NCBI GenBank assembly: GCA_963169215.1
Contig: CAUJEE010000024.1
Coordinates: 1-43,537, forward strand
Origin: Actinomycetota bacterium
Lineage (GTDB): Bacteria; Actinomycetota; Acidimicrobiia; Acidimicrobiales; Ilumatobacteraceae
Length of the DNA stretch: 43,537 nucleotides
Reading direction: 5' to 3'
Of this stretch, positions 24,583 through 33,060 are shown piece after piece. The position numbers and the translations under genes are program-made. Each line of letters opens with the position of its first letter. Position 1 is the first letter of the stretch. Below the pieces are notes generated by a model, which made no database searches, was not told the DNA's origin, and saw nothing but the letters and a program-made list of their open reading frames with translations.

Positions 24583-25350
24583 ATGGAACTTTCACTGGCT
24601 GGCAAGGTGGCCATCGTCACCGGCGGTGGCAGCGGCCTCGGGCGTGGTTTCGCCCGCGCCCTCAGCGAAGCGGGCGCGGCAGTGGCCGTCACCGGTCGTC
24701 GCGAGGGGCCGCTCGCCGAGACGGTCGCCGAACTCACCGGGCTCGGGGGCGAGGCGTTCGCAGTGCAGTGCGACCAGCGCTCGCGCGTTGATGTCGAGCG
24801 GTGCGTGCAGGCGGTGGTCGACTGCAAGGGCACCGTCGACATCCTGGTGAACAACGCCGCCATCTACCCGCCGGGGTCGTTCCTCGACACCGACGAGGCG
24901 CAGTGGCTCGACATCATGGACACCAACATCAACGGCCCGTTCCGCTTCGGTCAGATCTGCGGGCGGCTGATGGTGGCCAAGGGATGGGGCCGCATCATCA
25001 ACATCTTGTCGCCCTCGGCCGTGCTCGGCTTCGGCTTCGTCTCCGCCTACGGCACCTCGAAGGGCGCGCTGGCGTCGATGACCCGCAACGCCGCCGCCGA
25101 ACTGGGGCGCAACGGGGTGACGGTCAACTCGCTGATCCCCGGCCCCTCGGCCACCGAGACGTTCGTCAACTTCTTCACCGAGATCGGCGTCGAGTTGATG
25201 TCGAACCAACTGCCGGTGGGGCGGGCCTGCACCGACGAAGACACCGCCGCTGCGTTGGTGTTCCTCGCTTCGGAGGCCTCGGCCTACGTCACCGGCACCA
25301 CGATCACCGTCGACGGCGGAATGACCGCCACGTTCCCCCTGGGAGGCTGA
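24583..25350 (+). CDS. SDR family oxidoreductase
   Basis: 255 residues, ATG with AGGAGG upstream in the 46-base gap after the DUF6285-like gene. T-G-G-G-S-G-L-G at 13-20, N-N-A-A at 90-93, S143 and S145, Y156-x3-K160, and GTTITVDGGMT. Classical FabG-like dehydrogenase or reductase, cytosolic, NAD(P)-dependent. Catalytic Ser lies in I-L-S-P-S rather than the commoner I-S-S. It is followed after four bases by another SDR, a tandem pair with only distant mutual similarity. Confidence 0.9.
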   Translation: MELSLAGKVAIVTGGGSGLGRGFARALSEAGAAVAVTGRREGPLAETVAELTGLGGEAFAVQCDQRSRVDVERCVQAVVDCKGTVDILVNNAAIYPPGSFLDTDEAQWLDIMDTNINGPFRFGQICGRLMVAKGWGRIINILSPSAVLGFGFVSAYGTSKGALASMTRNAAAELGRNGVTVNSLIPGPSATETFVNFFTEIGVELMSNQLPVGRACTDEDTAAALVFLASEASAYVTGTTITVDGGMTATFPLGG

Positions 25351-25354
25351 CGCG

Positions 25355-26101
25355 ATGAACCGCTATGACGACAAGGTGGCCTGGGTGACCGGCGGCGGGT
25401 CGGGGCTCGGGCGGGCGATCTCGCTGCGCCTCGCATCGGAGGGCGCGCGGGTGGCCGTCACCGACATGTCGGTCGAGACCGCGCAGGAAACGGTGGCGAT
25501 GATCGAAGCGGCCGGCAGCGGCAGTGCGATCGCGCTGCGTTGCGATGTTTCGTCGTTGGCCGACTGCGAGGCTGCCGTCGCGGCCACCGAGAAGCAGTGG
25601 GGCCGCCTCGACTGTGCGGTCGCCAACGCGGGCATCGTCGGCTTCGGGCCGGTCGAGCACGTCACCGAGGAAGACTTCATGCGGGTCATCGACATCGACC
25701 TGCTCGGCGTGTTCCGCACGGCCAAGGCCGCGTTGCCGGCGCTGAAGCGGGCCGGCGGCGGGGCGATGGTGTTCATGTCGAGCGTGGAGGGCCTCGTCGG
25801 TAGCGGCTTCCTGCCCGCCTACTGCTCGGCCAAGACCGGCCTGCTCGGCCTGTGCCGCTCGCTGGCCGACGAGGGCGGCCCGGCCGGGGTGCGCGTCAAC
25901 TGCGTCAACCCTGGCTACACGCTCACCCCGATGACCGAGCCGCTCGGCGTCACCGACCATTTCGTCTCGCTCACCCCGATGGGGCGGGCGGGACGCCCCG
26001 ATGACATCGCCGCCGCGGTGGCCTTCTTGTGCAGTGACGACGCATCGTTCGTCACCGGCCAGTGGCTCGCCGTCGACGGTGGCATGACATCGGTGCGCTG
26101 A
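25355..26101 (+). CDS. SDR family oxidoreductase
   Basis: 248 residues, ATG with GGGAGG upstream. T-G-G-G-S-G-L-G at 12-19, N-A-G at 91-93, S142/S143, Y156-x3-K160, final GQWLAVDGGM. It is a close paralogue of the SDR at 3198-3950, with the same G-R-L-D, F-R-T-A-K-A-A-L-P, S-S-V-E-G-L and N-P-G-Y blocks at matching positions. Both lie in operons with the shared operator upstream, so they may catalyse the same kind of oxidation on related intermediates. Confidence 0.9.
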   Translation: MNRYDDKVAWVTGGGSGLGRAISLRLASEGARVAVTDMSVETAQETVAMIEAAGSGSAIALRCDVSSLADCEAAVAATEKQWGRLDCAVANAGIVGFGPVEHVTEEDFMRVIDIDLLGVFRTAKAALPALKRAGGGAMVFMSSVEGLVGSGFLPAYCSAKTGLLGLCRSLADEGGPAGVRVNCVNPGYTLTPMTEPLGVTDHFVSLTPMGRAGRPDDIAAAVAFLCSDDASFVTGQWLAVDGGMTSVR

Positions 26102-26118
26102 GCCAACAAGGAGGAACG

Positions 26119-26631
26119 ATGAAGATCAGCAACTACGACGAGGTGGGCATCTACCCGCTCGATCCGGAAGTGCAAGAAGAACTGCTCAACGTGCAGAACG
26201 AGTGCGCGTTCGTGTGGGGCACCAAAGATCACTGGCCGGTGGGGGTGATGATGAGCTATGTCTGGCGCAACGGCAGCTTCTGGCTCACTGCCACCAGCCA
26301 GCGCAAGCGCGTTGCCGCCATCCGCCGCGACCCGCGCTGCTCGGTGATCGTGTCCGGTGTGGGCACGCCGATCGGGCCGGCTCGCACGGCGACGGCCAAG
26401 GGTCGTTGCATCCTGCACGACGACGAAGAGACCAAGGCCTGGCTCTATCCGGCGATCGCGAAGGCGATCATGGGCGGCGAGGGAGAGCTCACCGACATGT
26501 TCGCCAAGATGCTCGACTCGGAACGTCGTCTGATCTTCGAGGTGGTGCCGGAGAAGTGGATCACCTACGACGCGACGAAGATGATGAAGGATTCGATCGA
26601 GAGTTGGACCGCGGCGCACGAGGAGGGCTGA
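26119..26631 (+). CDS. Pyridoxamine-5'-phosphate-oxidase-fold (PPOX/F420-type) protein
   Basis: 170 residues, ATG at 26119 with AAGGAGG seven bases upstream. FVWGTKDHWPVGVMMSYVW, GSFWLTATSQRKRVAAIRRDPRCSVIV and TATAKGRCIL are the split-barrel strands and the K-R-V-A-A-I-R-R-D-P block seen in F420- or flavin-binding PPOX proteins. A C-terminal extension (VPEKWITYDATKMM) is also family-like. Probably a small cofactor-dependent reductase or oxygenase. The stop overlaps the next ATG. Confidence 0.85.
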   Translation: MKISNYDEVGIYPLDPEVQEELLNVQNECAFVWGTKDHWPVGVMMSYVWRNGSFWLTATSQRKRVAAIRRDPRCSVIVSGVGTPIGPARTATAKGRCILHDDEETKAWLYPAIAKAIMGGEGELTDMFAKMLDSERRLIFEVVPEKWITYDATKMMKDSIESWTAAHEEG

Positions 26632-27170
26632 TGACCGCCGAAGAGCTGAGCGAGGAGCTGCTCGATCGCATCGAGGCCGGGCTCGAGCACCCACCCAAGC
26701 CCGACTTCCTCAGCGACTCGGAGTGGAACGACATCGTCGCCAGCAGGACGCCGGAGATCATCCGCATGGCCGGCAACATGCAGGTCGACATGTATCGCCA
26801 GGGCTTGCCCGGTGCCGACATGGCCCAGGGTGCGCCGGTGTTGGTGCTCACCACCATCGGACGCAAGAGCGGCAACCGCTTTGCGACTTGTGTCAACTTC
26901 ATGGTGCACGACGACGAGTTGTACGTGGTCGGTTCGTTCGCGGCTTTCGCCAACAGCCCGGCGTGGGTGAAGAACCTCGAGGCCGACGCGCACTGCAGCA
27001 TCGAGCACGACGGTCGCGAGTGGGCCACGGTGGCCCGCGCGGTGACCGGCGAGGAGCGGGCGCGGGTGTGGCCGTTGATGACCGAGTACTTCCCGTTGTG
27101 GGGGCACTTCCAGAAGTACTGCCGGCGCGAGTTCCCGGTGTTCGCCATACCGCTCGACGCGGCCGGCTGA
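26631..27170 (+). CDS. Deazaflavin-dependent nitroreductase-family protein (DUF385/Ddn-like)
   Basis: 179 residues, ATG overlapping the previous stop (TGATG). APVLVLTTIGRKSGNRFATCVNF is the hallmark of the DDN/F420H2-dependent family (L-x-T-x-G-R-K-S-G), followed by LYVVGSFAAFANSPAWVKNLEAD and a V-A-R-A-V-T-G-E-E-R-A-R-V-W block. The N-terminal 45 residues are an acidic helical extension (SDSEWNDIVASRTPEIIRM). It reduces double bonds or nitro groups with F420H2 (family knowledge), in line with the LLM and PPOX genes. F420 use is inferred, since no F420 synthesis gene is in the window. Confidence 0.9.
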   Translation: MTAEELSEELLDRIEAGLEHPPKPDFLSDSEWNDIVASRTPEIIRMAGNMQVDMYRQGLPGADMAQGAPVLVLTTIGRKSGNRFATCVNFMVHDDELYVVGSFAAFANSPAWVKNLEADAHCSIEHDGREWATVARAVTGEERARVWPLMTEYFPLWGHFQKYCRREFPVFAIPLDAAG

Positions 27171-27211
27171 CCGCGGCCGGCCCGGTAGCCGACAAGGAAG
27201 GGACGAGCAGC

Positions 27212-27607
27212 ATGTCGGACGAAGCAGTGGACCGTTTCAATCGTGGGTTGACGACGGCGATGCAGTTGTTCGCCGGCGCCCCCAGCCTGCCCAGCTTTCC
27301 CGTGCCCGACGAGATCGCCGCCGACTGGAACCAGCTGTCGATGTCGACGGTGATGGGCGACGTGTGGTCGCGCCCCGGGCTCGACCCGGCGCGGCGCAGC
27401 CTGGTCACCATCGCACTGCTGACTGCGCTCAACCGGCCCGAGCAGCTGCGTGCCTACATCGCCATCGGACTCAACCAGGGCCTTAGCCGGGGCGAGGTGT
27501 GCGAGGCGATCATGCAAACCGCGGTGTACGCGGGCTTCCCGGCCGCGATCGAGGGCTTCCGCATCGCCAGCGAGGTGTTCGCCGCCTACGACGCCGCCGG
27601 TACCTGA
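27212..27607 (+). CDS. Carboxymuconolactone-decarboxylase-like protein
   Basis: 131 residues, ATG with an AAGGAAGG-type ribosome site. GDVWSRPGLDPARRSLVTIALLTALN (in part), LRAYIAIGLNQGLSRGEVCEAIMQTAVYAGFPAAIEGF match the gamma-CMD fold, with G-x-S-R-x-E-x-x-E-x-I and Y-x-G-F-P. The AhpD redox C-x-x-C is missing, so a peroxidase role is unlikely, and the position often occupied by His in the central block is Tyr (L-R-A-Y-I). Function is probably a lactone or isomer step, or a divergent thiol-free role. Last gene of the 23089-27607 operon. Confidence 0.88.
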   Translation: MSDEAVDRFNRGLTTAMQLFAGAPSLPSFPVPDEIAADWNQLSMSTVMGDVWSRPGLDPARRSLVTIALLTALNRPEQLRAYIAIGLNQGLSRGEVCEAIMQTAVYAGFPAAIEGFRIASEVFAAYDAAGT

Positions 27608-27722
27608 GCCATGCTCAGCGCGGCGGGGTCGGGACGGGTGCCGAGGCACGTCGACCGTCGCTTCTACACCCTTACGGCCTTTCTTGCTGACGTTCCAGTC
27701 CACTCCTCAGGAGCTTGGTGAC

Positions 27723-28109
27723 ATGCCTCGCCCCGCATATGTGAGAGTCGGAGTAGCCCACTTGTCAGCGAGGCGAGTTGTCCGCGTGGCGGTTCTGGTG
27801 GTGGCAGTCTCAGTGATACCTGCTGGTTGCACCGATGGGACGAGATCGGGGTCCCAGTCAGCATGCGAGCAACTGAATGCACTGTTGATCGCTGCCTACG
27901 CGGGGACGCTGGACGGTGACGTGGCCACGCAGTTGGAGTCGGTCCTGCACGCTCAGGACGTGACGCCGGACTTGGCGATGGCGGTTGGGGCGATGCTCGA
28001 ACTGATCAGGCGCGACCCGGCGGGGGTCAGTCCTACCGAGTTCCAGACCTTCGATGATCTGGTCGCAGCCTATGAGGCCGACTGTGGCCAATCCGGCCCT
28101 TCGTCATGA
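27723..28109 (+). CDS. Putative small lipoprotein
   Basis: 128 residues, ATG with AGGAG nine to ten bases upstream. Residues about 18-36 are a hydrophobic signal segment (VVRVAVLVVAVSVIPAGC), with the lipobox-like I-P-A-G-C. After the Cys come a Ser/Thr-rich linker, C-E-Q-L, and a short helical acidic domain ending A-Y-E-A-D-C-G. The two later cysteines could form a disulfide. No family is recognised. It stands alone, with base usage somewhat less GC-rich than the preceding operon, which suggests it is not part of the pathway. Confidence 0.65.
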   Translation: MPRPAYVRVGVAHLSARRVVRVAVLVVAVSVIPAGCTDGTRSGSQSACEQLNALLIAAYAGTLDGDVATQLESVLHAQDVTPDLAMAVGAMLELIRRDPAGVSPTEFQTFDDLVAAYEADCGQSGPSS

Positions 28110-28403
28110 GGCGGTTTACCGTGGGACGGTCTGTGAACTTGATGACACAGCGCGCCGACTGATCACTCATCGGGTGGTCGCTGCAGCGACCGCACGCCTT
28201 TCGGGGACGCTGGACGGTGTCCAATGCGGGATGGCTGGGCTCGAACCTATCAGTGGGACGAATCCGACAGTTTGAGTGGGACGAATCCGACACTTCGGTG
28301 ATCGTGCCGCCGCTGGGGAGGGGGCTCCCCAGTCAACGCCCTGTGGCAATTGCGTCGCTGAGATCGCGACACACCGCCGCCGACCCCGCAGGCTGATCGC
28401 TTG
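28110..28403. other. Intergenic region with repeats, no gene seen
   Basis: 294 bases with no ORF that carries a credible ribosome site. It holds the 18-bp tandem repeat annotated separately. A GTGGGACG word at 28121-28128 recurs inside the repeat units. The region may be an insertion-sequence relic between the lipoprotein gene and the convergent minus operon. Confidence 0.5.
28252..28292. repeat. Tandem 18-bp direct repeat, possible IS terminus relic
   Basis: AGTGGGACGAATCCGACA occurs identically at 28252-28269 and 28275-28292, five bases apart (period 23). Two close copies of an 18-20 bp word are the usual arrangement at IS21-family ends, where the transposase binds repeated sites (family knowledge). 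No transposase gene is next to it, so this is only a suggestion. Confidence 0.6.
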
Positions 28404-29183
28404 TCAAGCTGTCGCGGCCGGGGTCGAGCGGCCGAGACGCACGCGCATGACGCAGTCGAACGCGGGGAGGTTGGGCTCGAACGTGATCGTCATCGGATCG
28501 TTGGGGCCCATGTAGGCCTCGAACGCCGCCTTGCAGCCGTAGAGGCAGGCATAGGTCTGCGGCTCGGTGTCGCTCACCACCTTGTGCATCGCGCAGTCGG
28601 GGATGTAGATCGCCAGCGCGCCGTCCTCCACGCCGCGCATCTCGACGTCGCCGACGATCGGCGAGGTGAGCGCCAACATGCGCGCGCTCGCCCGGCCGGC
28701 CTTGTTGCGAACCCTGTCGAGGCCGTTGGCCCGGCCGCGATCGCTCCGCGCCGTGTCCTTGGCCTTGCCCTTGCTGCGCTTCGACGCGCTGCGTTCGTTG
28801 AGCTCGACCAGGCGGCGCTTCATCCCGCCCACCCAGGCGTCGACCCGCTCGCACATCGTCGACACGACCAACTCTTCGAAGTCGGGCTGCGCCAAGCGGG
28901 CATGCAACTCGCCGTAGGCCCAATCGAGTTCGCGCACGAAGTTGCCGTACTTGACCCTCCAGCGCGTGTGCGGCGAGGAGAGGCGGCGAATGGGCCGGCG
29001 CGATGCCTTGACCGACTCCCACTCGCGCTGGATCGCGGCCGCGTCGTCGGCCACCAGACGCAGGATCGGCATGTAGGTCTGCTCGATCATGCCGCCGAGA
29101 TGCTTCATCTCGGTACGCATCACCAAAGCGCCCCACCACGCCTTGGCTCCGTAGTGCAGGCGCAGGCGGGCGAGCACGGTCAT
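28404..29183 (-). CDS. ATC-hydrolase-like protein
   Basis: 259 residues, ATG, start overlapping the end of the upstream gene (29180). The first 100 residues are helical and basic (MTVLARLRLHYGAKAWWGALVMRTEMKHLGGMIEQ in part), then a Lys/Arg-rich linker (SASKRSKGKAKD). The C-terminal 90 residues carry P-D-C-A-M-H, C-L-Y-G-C-K-A-A-F-E and F-E-P-N-L-P-A-F-D-C. The block order resembles L-2-amino-thiazoline-4-carboxylate hydrolase-like proteins. It is a paralogue of the gene at 2-466. Both sit at the edge of the same catabolic regulon, suggesting a thioester- or ring-opening hydrolase role. This is an inference with no catalytic residue proven. Confidence 0.6.
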   Translation of the reverse strand: MTVLARLRLHYGAKAWWGALVMRTEMKHLGGMIEQTYMPILRLVADDAAAIQREWESVKASRRPIRRLSSPHTRWRVKYGNFVRELDWAYGELHARLAQPDFEELVVSTMCERVDAWVGGMKRRLVELNERSASKRSKGKAKDTARSDRGRANGLDRVRNKAGRASARMLALTSPIVGDVEMRGVEDGALAIYIPDCAMHKVVSDTEPQTYACLYGCKAAFEAYMGPNDPMTITFEPNLPAFDCVMRVRLGRSTPAATA

Positions 29184-29713
29184 CCCTCCGCGACGTCGAG
29201 GGCGTCGAGCAACCCGCTGTCATCGAGCGCTCCGGGCGCGTCGTCGTCCGCGTCGTCCGTGTCATCCGTGTCGGCCACACCGGCCGTCGCCCGCCGACTC
29301 GCGCTGCGGGCCGCGAGGCGGCTGAGGGCATCGCCGGTGGCACCCGGCTCGCGCTGGCGGCGCTTGCTCGGCGGCGGCACCTCGATCGTCGGCTCCTCCG
29401 GCACTGCCCGCCGACGGCCCACCAGCGAGAAGGCGAACAGCCGCCACAAGAAGCGCACGCCGCCGACGAGCAGCGTGCGATACAGCCGCCAGCGGTGCGG
29501 TGAGCGGTAGAGATACTCGACGATGCGCGGCTCGCGCAGCAGGGTGAGGAACTCGGTGAAGTCCGAGCCGCGCAGCGGCATGATGTACTCCCACACCACC
29601 GGCTCCTCGGTGTGGCCGCGCACATAGAGCAGGTCGCCGCTCTTCACTGCCTCGCCGTTGGCCAGGCGCAGGCTCACCGTGCGGTTGCCGAGACCTTTCG
29701 ACCAGAATTGCAT
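29180..29713 (-). CDS. WSKGLG-family small protein, paralogue 2
   Basis: 177 residues, ATG overlapping the FAD-enzyme stop (TGATG). Residues 1-100 align with the whole of the 33047-33442 protein: W-S-K-G-L-G near the start, a Y-x-x-P-L-R/R-V-T-L strand, T-E-F-L-T-L-L-R-E-P, and a hydrophobic stretch LLVGGVRFLWRLFAFSLVG interrupted by Arg, followed by R-R-R. The remaining 70 residues are a low-complexity tail rich in Arg/Ser then Asp (DTDDTDDADDDA). No known domain is recognised. A membrane-associated accessory protein for the neighbouring FAD enzyme is the best guess. Confidence 0.7.
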   Translation of the reverse strand: MQFWSKGLGNRTVSLRLANGEAVKSGDLLYVRGHTEEPVVWEYIMPLRGSDFTEFLTLLREPRIVEYLYRSPHRWRLYRTLLVGGVRFLWRLFAFSLVGRRRAVPEEPTIEVPPPSKRRQREPGATGDALSRLAARSASRRATAGVADTDDTDDADDDAPGALDDSGLLDALDVAEG

Positions 29714-31341
29714 CAGCCCACCAGTCCTTTCGCTCGCGCCTCGACCACGAAGTCGGGCTCTTTCCACCAGCGCTCGAGGCCGAGGTCGTCGGCGATCACC
29801 CCGGCGGCGTTGTAGCCCCCGGCGAGCAGCACCATGCCGCCCGGCCACACACTCGCGCCCGCGACGTAGAGGTTCTCGATCGGCGTGCGGTGGCTCGAGC
29901 AATCGATGTTCGGCCGGTTCGACAACATCTGCGTGGTCACGTACGCGCCGTGCTTGATCGAGCCACGCTTCATGTTCGGCAGCTTGGCCTCGATGTACGC
30001 CGGATGGTTGACGTAGTCGCGGATCACGGTGGCGTCGGCCAAGTTGGGCGCGTACTGCGCCCACAGGTCGAGGAAGCTGCGGCTGTAGCCGGCGGCGAGA
30101 TCGTCCCACGAACCGTCGGAGTGCTTGTAGGGCGCGAGCGTCTCGAAGCAGGCAACGGCCGAGTTGGGCTCGAGGTCGATCGGGGCCTGCATCGGATCGA
30201 GGTCGGTCAGCGTCATGCCCGCGCCCACCATCCCCACCCCGCCGCCGCGCACGAGGTCGATGTGCTCGAGCAGTTCGTCGACGGTCTCGACGCCCATGAT
30301 CTTCACCAGCGCCCGGTCGCACACCGGGTCGAACGCGGCCGCGGTGTGCACCGGGCGGCGGTCGAGCGCGTAGTGCACGTCGATCAGGCTGGTCGACTCC
30401 CACTCCCACGCCTTGGTCTGGTCGACGAGCGAACTCGACGCCTTGTTGCACACGTCCTCGCCCACCATCTCGAGGAAGGTGGTCTGCGGGTCGGTGGTGG
30501 CGACCACCTTCTTGGCCATGATCTCCTGACCGCTGGTCAGGCGCACGCCGATCGCGCGGGTGCCGTCGCACAGGATCTTGGCCACCGGGGCGGCACGCTC
30601 GAAGGTGACACCGTTGCGGTTGGCGAAGCGGGCCAGCGAGCCGGCCAGCTGGTGCGAGCCGTTGGCGATGATGCTCGCGTTCAGCAGCCGGTGGTAGAAG
30701 AGCGGCAGCAGGAATCCCAAACCGCCGTCGGGGTCCATGCCGTACATCGTGCCCAGGTAGAGGATCGCGGTGCGCAGCAACTCGCTCTCGAACCCGGTGT
30801 TGTCGAGCGTCTCGAGGAATGTCTCCTCGGCCATCTCGTTCACCAGTTCGCCGATCTCGCTCTGCTGGTACGACACCACCATGTCGAGCATCGGCATCGG
30901 CAGGGTGAAGGTGGCCGGGATCAGCGCCTCTTCCACCACCGCGTACCACTCCTGCATCACGTCGACGTAGCGCAACGCGTCGGCGGGGGAGAAGCGGGCG
31001 ATCGAGGCCGCAGTGCGCTCGATGTCGGGATACAGCGTCAACGCGCGCCCGTCGCGGGTGAAGATCGCGGCCGGCGCGTCCGGGTAGCGATAGCTGCAGC
31101 CCCAGCTCTCCAGTTCGAGATCGGTGTAGGCCGGGGCGCGGTCCATCATCATCATCAGCTTGGCGTGGGTGTTGAACCGGAAGCCCGACCACTCCTCGGT
31201 GATCAGACCACCGCCGAGCTCGTGATGCCGTTCGAGCAGCAGCACCTTGGCCCCGGCCTTGCTCAGGTAGCACGCGGTGAGCAGGCCGTTGGGCCCGCCA
31301 CCGATGATGATCACGTCGTATTCGCGGTCGAGAGTTGCCAT
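29713..31341 (-). CDS. Phytoene-desaturase-like FAD oxidoreductase
   Basis: 542 residues, ATG. The N-terminal FAD site is Y-D-V-I-I-I-G-G-G-P-N-G-L (residues 8-20), then V-L-L-L-E-R-H-H-E-L-G-G-G, and the C-terminal second nucleotide motif is N-L-Y-V-A-G-A-S-V-W-P-G-G. This is the CrtI/carotenoid-desaturase or amine-oxidase-like superfamily of all-alpha/beta flavoproteins. It desaturates or isomerises long hydrophobic chains using FAD (family knowledge). It lies between the second CrtI-like gene and its WSKGLG partner. It shares the fold and N-terminal block with 31357-33060 but is divergent elsewhere. Confidence 0.9.
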   Translation of the reverse strand: MATLDREYDVIIIGGGPNGLLTACYLSKAGAKVLLLERHHELGGGLITEEWSGFRFNTHAKLMMMMDRAPAYTDLELESWGCSYRYPDAPAAIFTRDGRALTLYPDIERTAASIARFSPADALRYVDVMQEWYAVVEEALIPATFTLPMPMLDMVVSYQQSEIGELVNEMAEETFLETLDNTGFESELLRTAILYLGTMYGMDPDGGLGFLLPLFYHRLLNASIIANGSHQLAGSLARFANRNGVTFERAAPVAKILCDGTRAIGVRLTSGQEIMAKKVVATTDPQTTFLEMVGEDVCNKASSSLVDQTKAWEWESTSLIDVHYALDRRPVHTAAAFDPVCDRALVKIMGVETVDELLEHIDLVRGGGVGMVGAGMTLTDLDPMQAPIDLEPNSAVACFETLAPYKHSDGSWDDLAAGYSRSFLDLWAQYAPNLADATVIRDYVNHPAYIEAKLPNMKRGSIKHGAYVTTQMLSNRPNIDCSSHRTPIENLYVAGASVWPGGMVLLAGGYNAAGVIADDLGLERWWKEPDFVVEARAKGLVG

Positions 31342-31356
31342 GTGCGGGTGTCCTGC

Positions 31357-33060
31357 CTACGGGATCGAAAAGCCGGTCTGGATGCCGCGGTCGGCGAGCG
31401 TCTGGCGGCCCGCTTCCAGCGCTCGGTGCCGCCACCACGTCTGTCCCTCGCGCACGCCGAGATCCTCGGCCACCACCGACGCGGCCACGTAGCCGGCGCC
31501 GAGTGTGGTTGTGCCGAAGGGCCAGATCGAGTTCGACAGGTACAGGTTGCCGAAGGGGGTGCGCGGTGCACCGCAACCGGGGAACGGGCGCGCCGTGCCG
31601 TACCACTGCAGGCCGACGCCGCCGCTGGTGGTGCTGCCCATCACCTGGCTCGGGTTCTTGCGGTAGTAGTCGAGCGGCGAGTTGCAGTAGCGGGCCACCA
31701 CCGAGTCCATCAGCCCGGGGTTGTACTCGCGCAACAGGGCGTCGACCTTGTCGCCGTAGCTCTCGCGGATGTTGTCCCACGACTGGCCGTCGGCCAGCTT
31801 GTAGGGCACGTTGGCCCAGGCCATCATCGTGTACTGGCCTTCAGGCGCCTGCGTCGGATCGGCCAGCGCGAACCCCTGCACCGACAACCCGCACACGATC
31901 GGTGGGTCGGGGAGGATGTCGTTCTCCATGCAGTGCTGCAGGCGCCTTACATCGGCGACGCTGTCGATCCCGAAGTTGAAGCCGTACGCGGTGTCGATGC
32001 CCTCCGGGTAGCCCTCCCAGTGCGGCGGGCGGTCGAGCACCCAGTAGTTGGCGAACAGCACGGTCTCGTCGTTCTTGTAGGCGTGCACCCCGTCGCGCAC
32101 CCAGTCGGGCAGCTTCTCCTCGCCGATCAGGCCGAGGAAGGTGGGGTGGCACGACAGGTTGGAGATCACCGCACGCTTGGCGCGCACCTCTGCCTCGGGG
32201 TAGGCCGCGTGCGGCGACAGCACGATGCCCTGCACCTCGTCGCCGTTCATCACGAACTTGTCGACCGGGCAGCCGGTGAACAGCCGCCCGCCGGCGGCGG
32301 CGAACGCCGAGCACAGCGCGTGCACCAGCGCGTGGCTGCCGCCGCGGCAGGTCCAGGTGACGCTCTGGGTGCATTGCAGCACCGGGAACACGATCGGCAT
32401 CAGCGCAGCCATGCCGCGCTCCCACGGATGCGACCCCGACATGATGCTGTTGGCGAGCACCGCGGCCCTGATCCGCTCGTCCTGGTAGACGGCTTCGGCC
32501 ATCTCGATGCCGCTCAGTTCGTGGGCGTTCTCGGGGATCTCCGGCACCAGCATGCGCAGCAGCGAGGCCAACCCGCCGGGGGCGGTGACGTCGTCGGGGC
32601 CCTGCGTGGGCACGGTGAACTGCGACTCGTGCAGCGAGGCGTCCATCATCGGGCCGAGCACGTTGTAGATCGTCTTGAACACTTCCGCGTCGTGCTCGTT
32701 GATCGTCTGCCACTGGGCGTAGGTCTCGCGAGCGTCGAACGAATGGAACATCACCGCCGAGCGATCGCGGAACGGGTGGAACATGCCCCAACTGCCGGAG
32801 GTGAGCATCTCCAGCCCGAAGCGCTCGAGCTCGAGGTCGCCGTAGGCCGGCGACCACATCGTCACCATGTTGCTCGCGCACAGGTTGACCTTCACCCCCG
32901 GGTGCATGACCTCCTCGGTGCAAGCCCCCGCGCCGGCTTCCAGCTTGCGCTCGAAGCACGCCACCTTGAGGCCCGACCGTTGCAGGTAGATGGCTGCGGT
33001 GAGGCCGTTGATGCCTCCGCCCACCACGACCACGTCGTACTCGCGATCAGGCCCGGCCAC
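31357..33060 (-). CDS. Phytoene-desaturase-like FAD oxidoreductase
   Basis: 567 residues from GTG at 33060, with GGAGG six bases upstream, chosen over longer frames that run into the preceding gene. The FAD site is Y-D-V-V-V-V-G-G-G-I-N-G-L (8-20), with V-A-C-F-E-R-K-L-E-A-G-A-G and a C-terminal N-L-Y-L-S-N-S-I-W-P-F-G-T. An unusual number of Cys (for example V-N-L-C-A-S-N, W-T-C-R-G-G-S-H and C-G-A-P-R-T-P) marks it. CrtI-like in overall plan. It probably acts on a hydrophobic, polyene- or ring-containing substrate; its exact reaction is unknown. Confidence 0.88.
   Translation of the reverse strand: MAGPDREYDVVVVGGGINGLTAAIYLQRSGLKVACFERKLEAGAGACTEEVMHPGVKVNLCASNMVTMWSPAYGDLELERFGLEMLTSGSWGMFHPFRDRSAVMFHSFDARETYAQWQTINEHDAEVFKTIYNVLGPMMDASLHESQFTVPTQGPDDVTAPGGLASLLRMLVPEIPENAHELSGIEMAEAVYQDERIRAAVLANSIMSGSHPWERGMAALMPIVFPVLQCTQSVTWTCRGGSHALVHALCSAFAAAGGRLFTGCPVDKFVMNGDEVQGIVLSPHAAYPEAEVRAKRAVISNLSCHPTFLGLIGEEKLPDWVRDGVHAYKNDETVLFANYWVLDRPPHWEGYPEGIDTAYGFNFGIDSVADVRRLQHCMENDILPDPPIVCGLSVQGFALADPTQAPEGQYTMMAWANVPYKLADGQSWDNIRESYGDKVDALLREYNPGLMDSVVARYCNSPLDYYRKNPSQVMGSTTSGGVGLQWYGTARPFPGCGAPRTPFGNLYLSNSIWPFGTTTLGAGYVAASVVAEDLGVREGQTWWRHRALEAGRQTLADRGIQTGFSIP

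Noticed and set aside
28228-28260. tRNA-like GGTTCGAGCCC word on the minus strand
   Set aside because: The flanking bases do not form a T-arm stem or acceptor stem, and no anticodon arm is found; a chance match.
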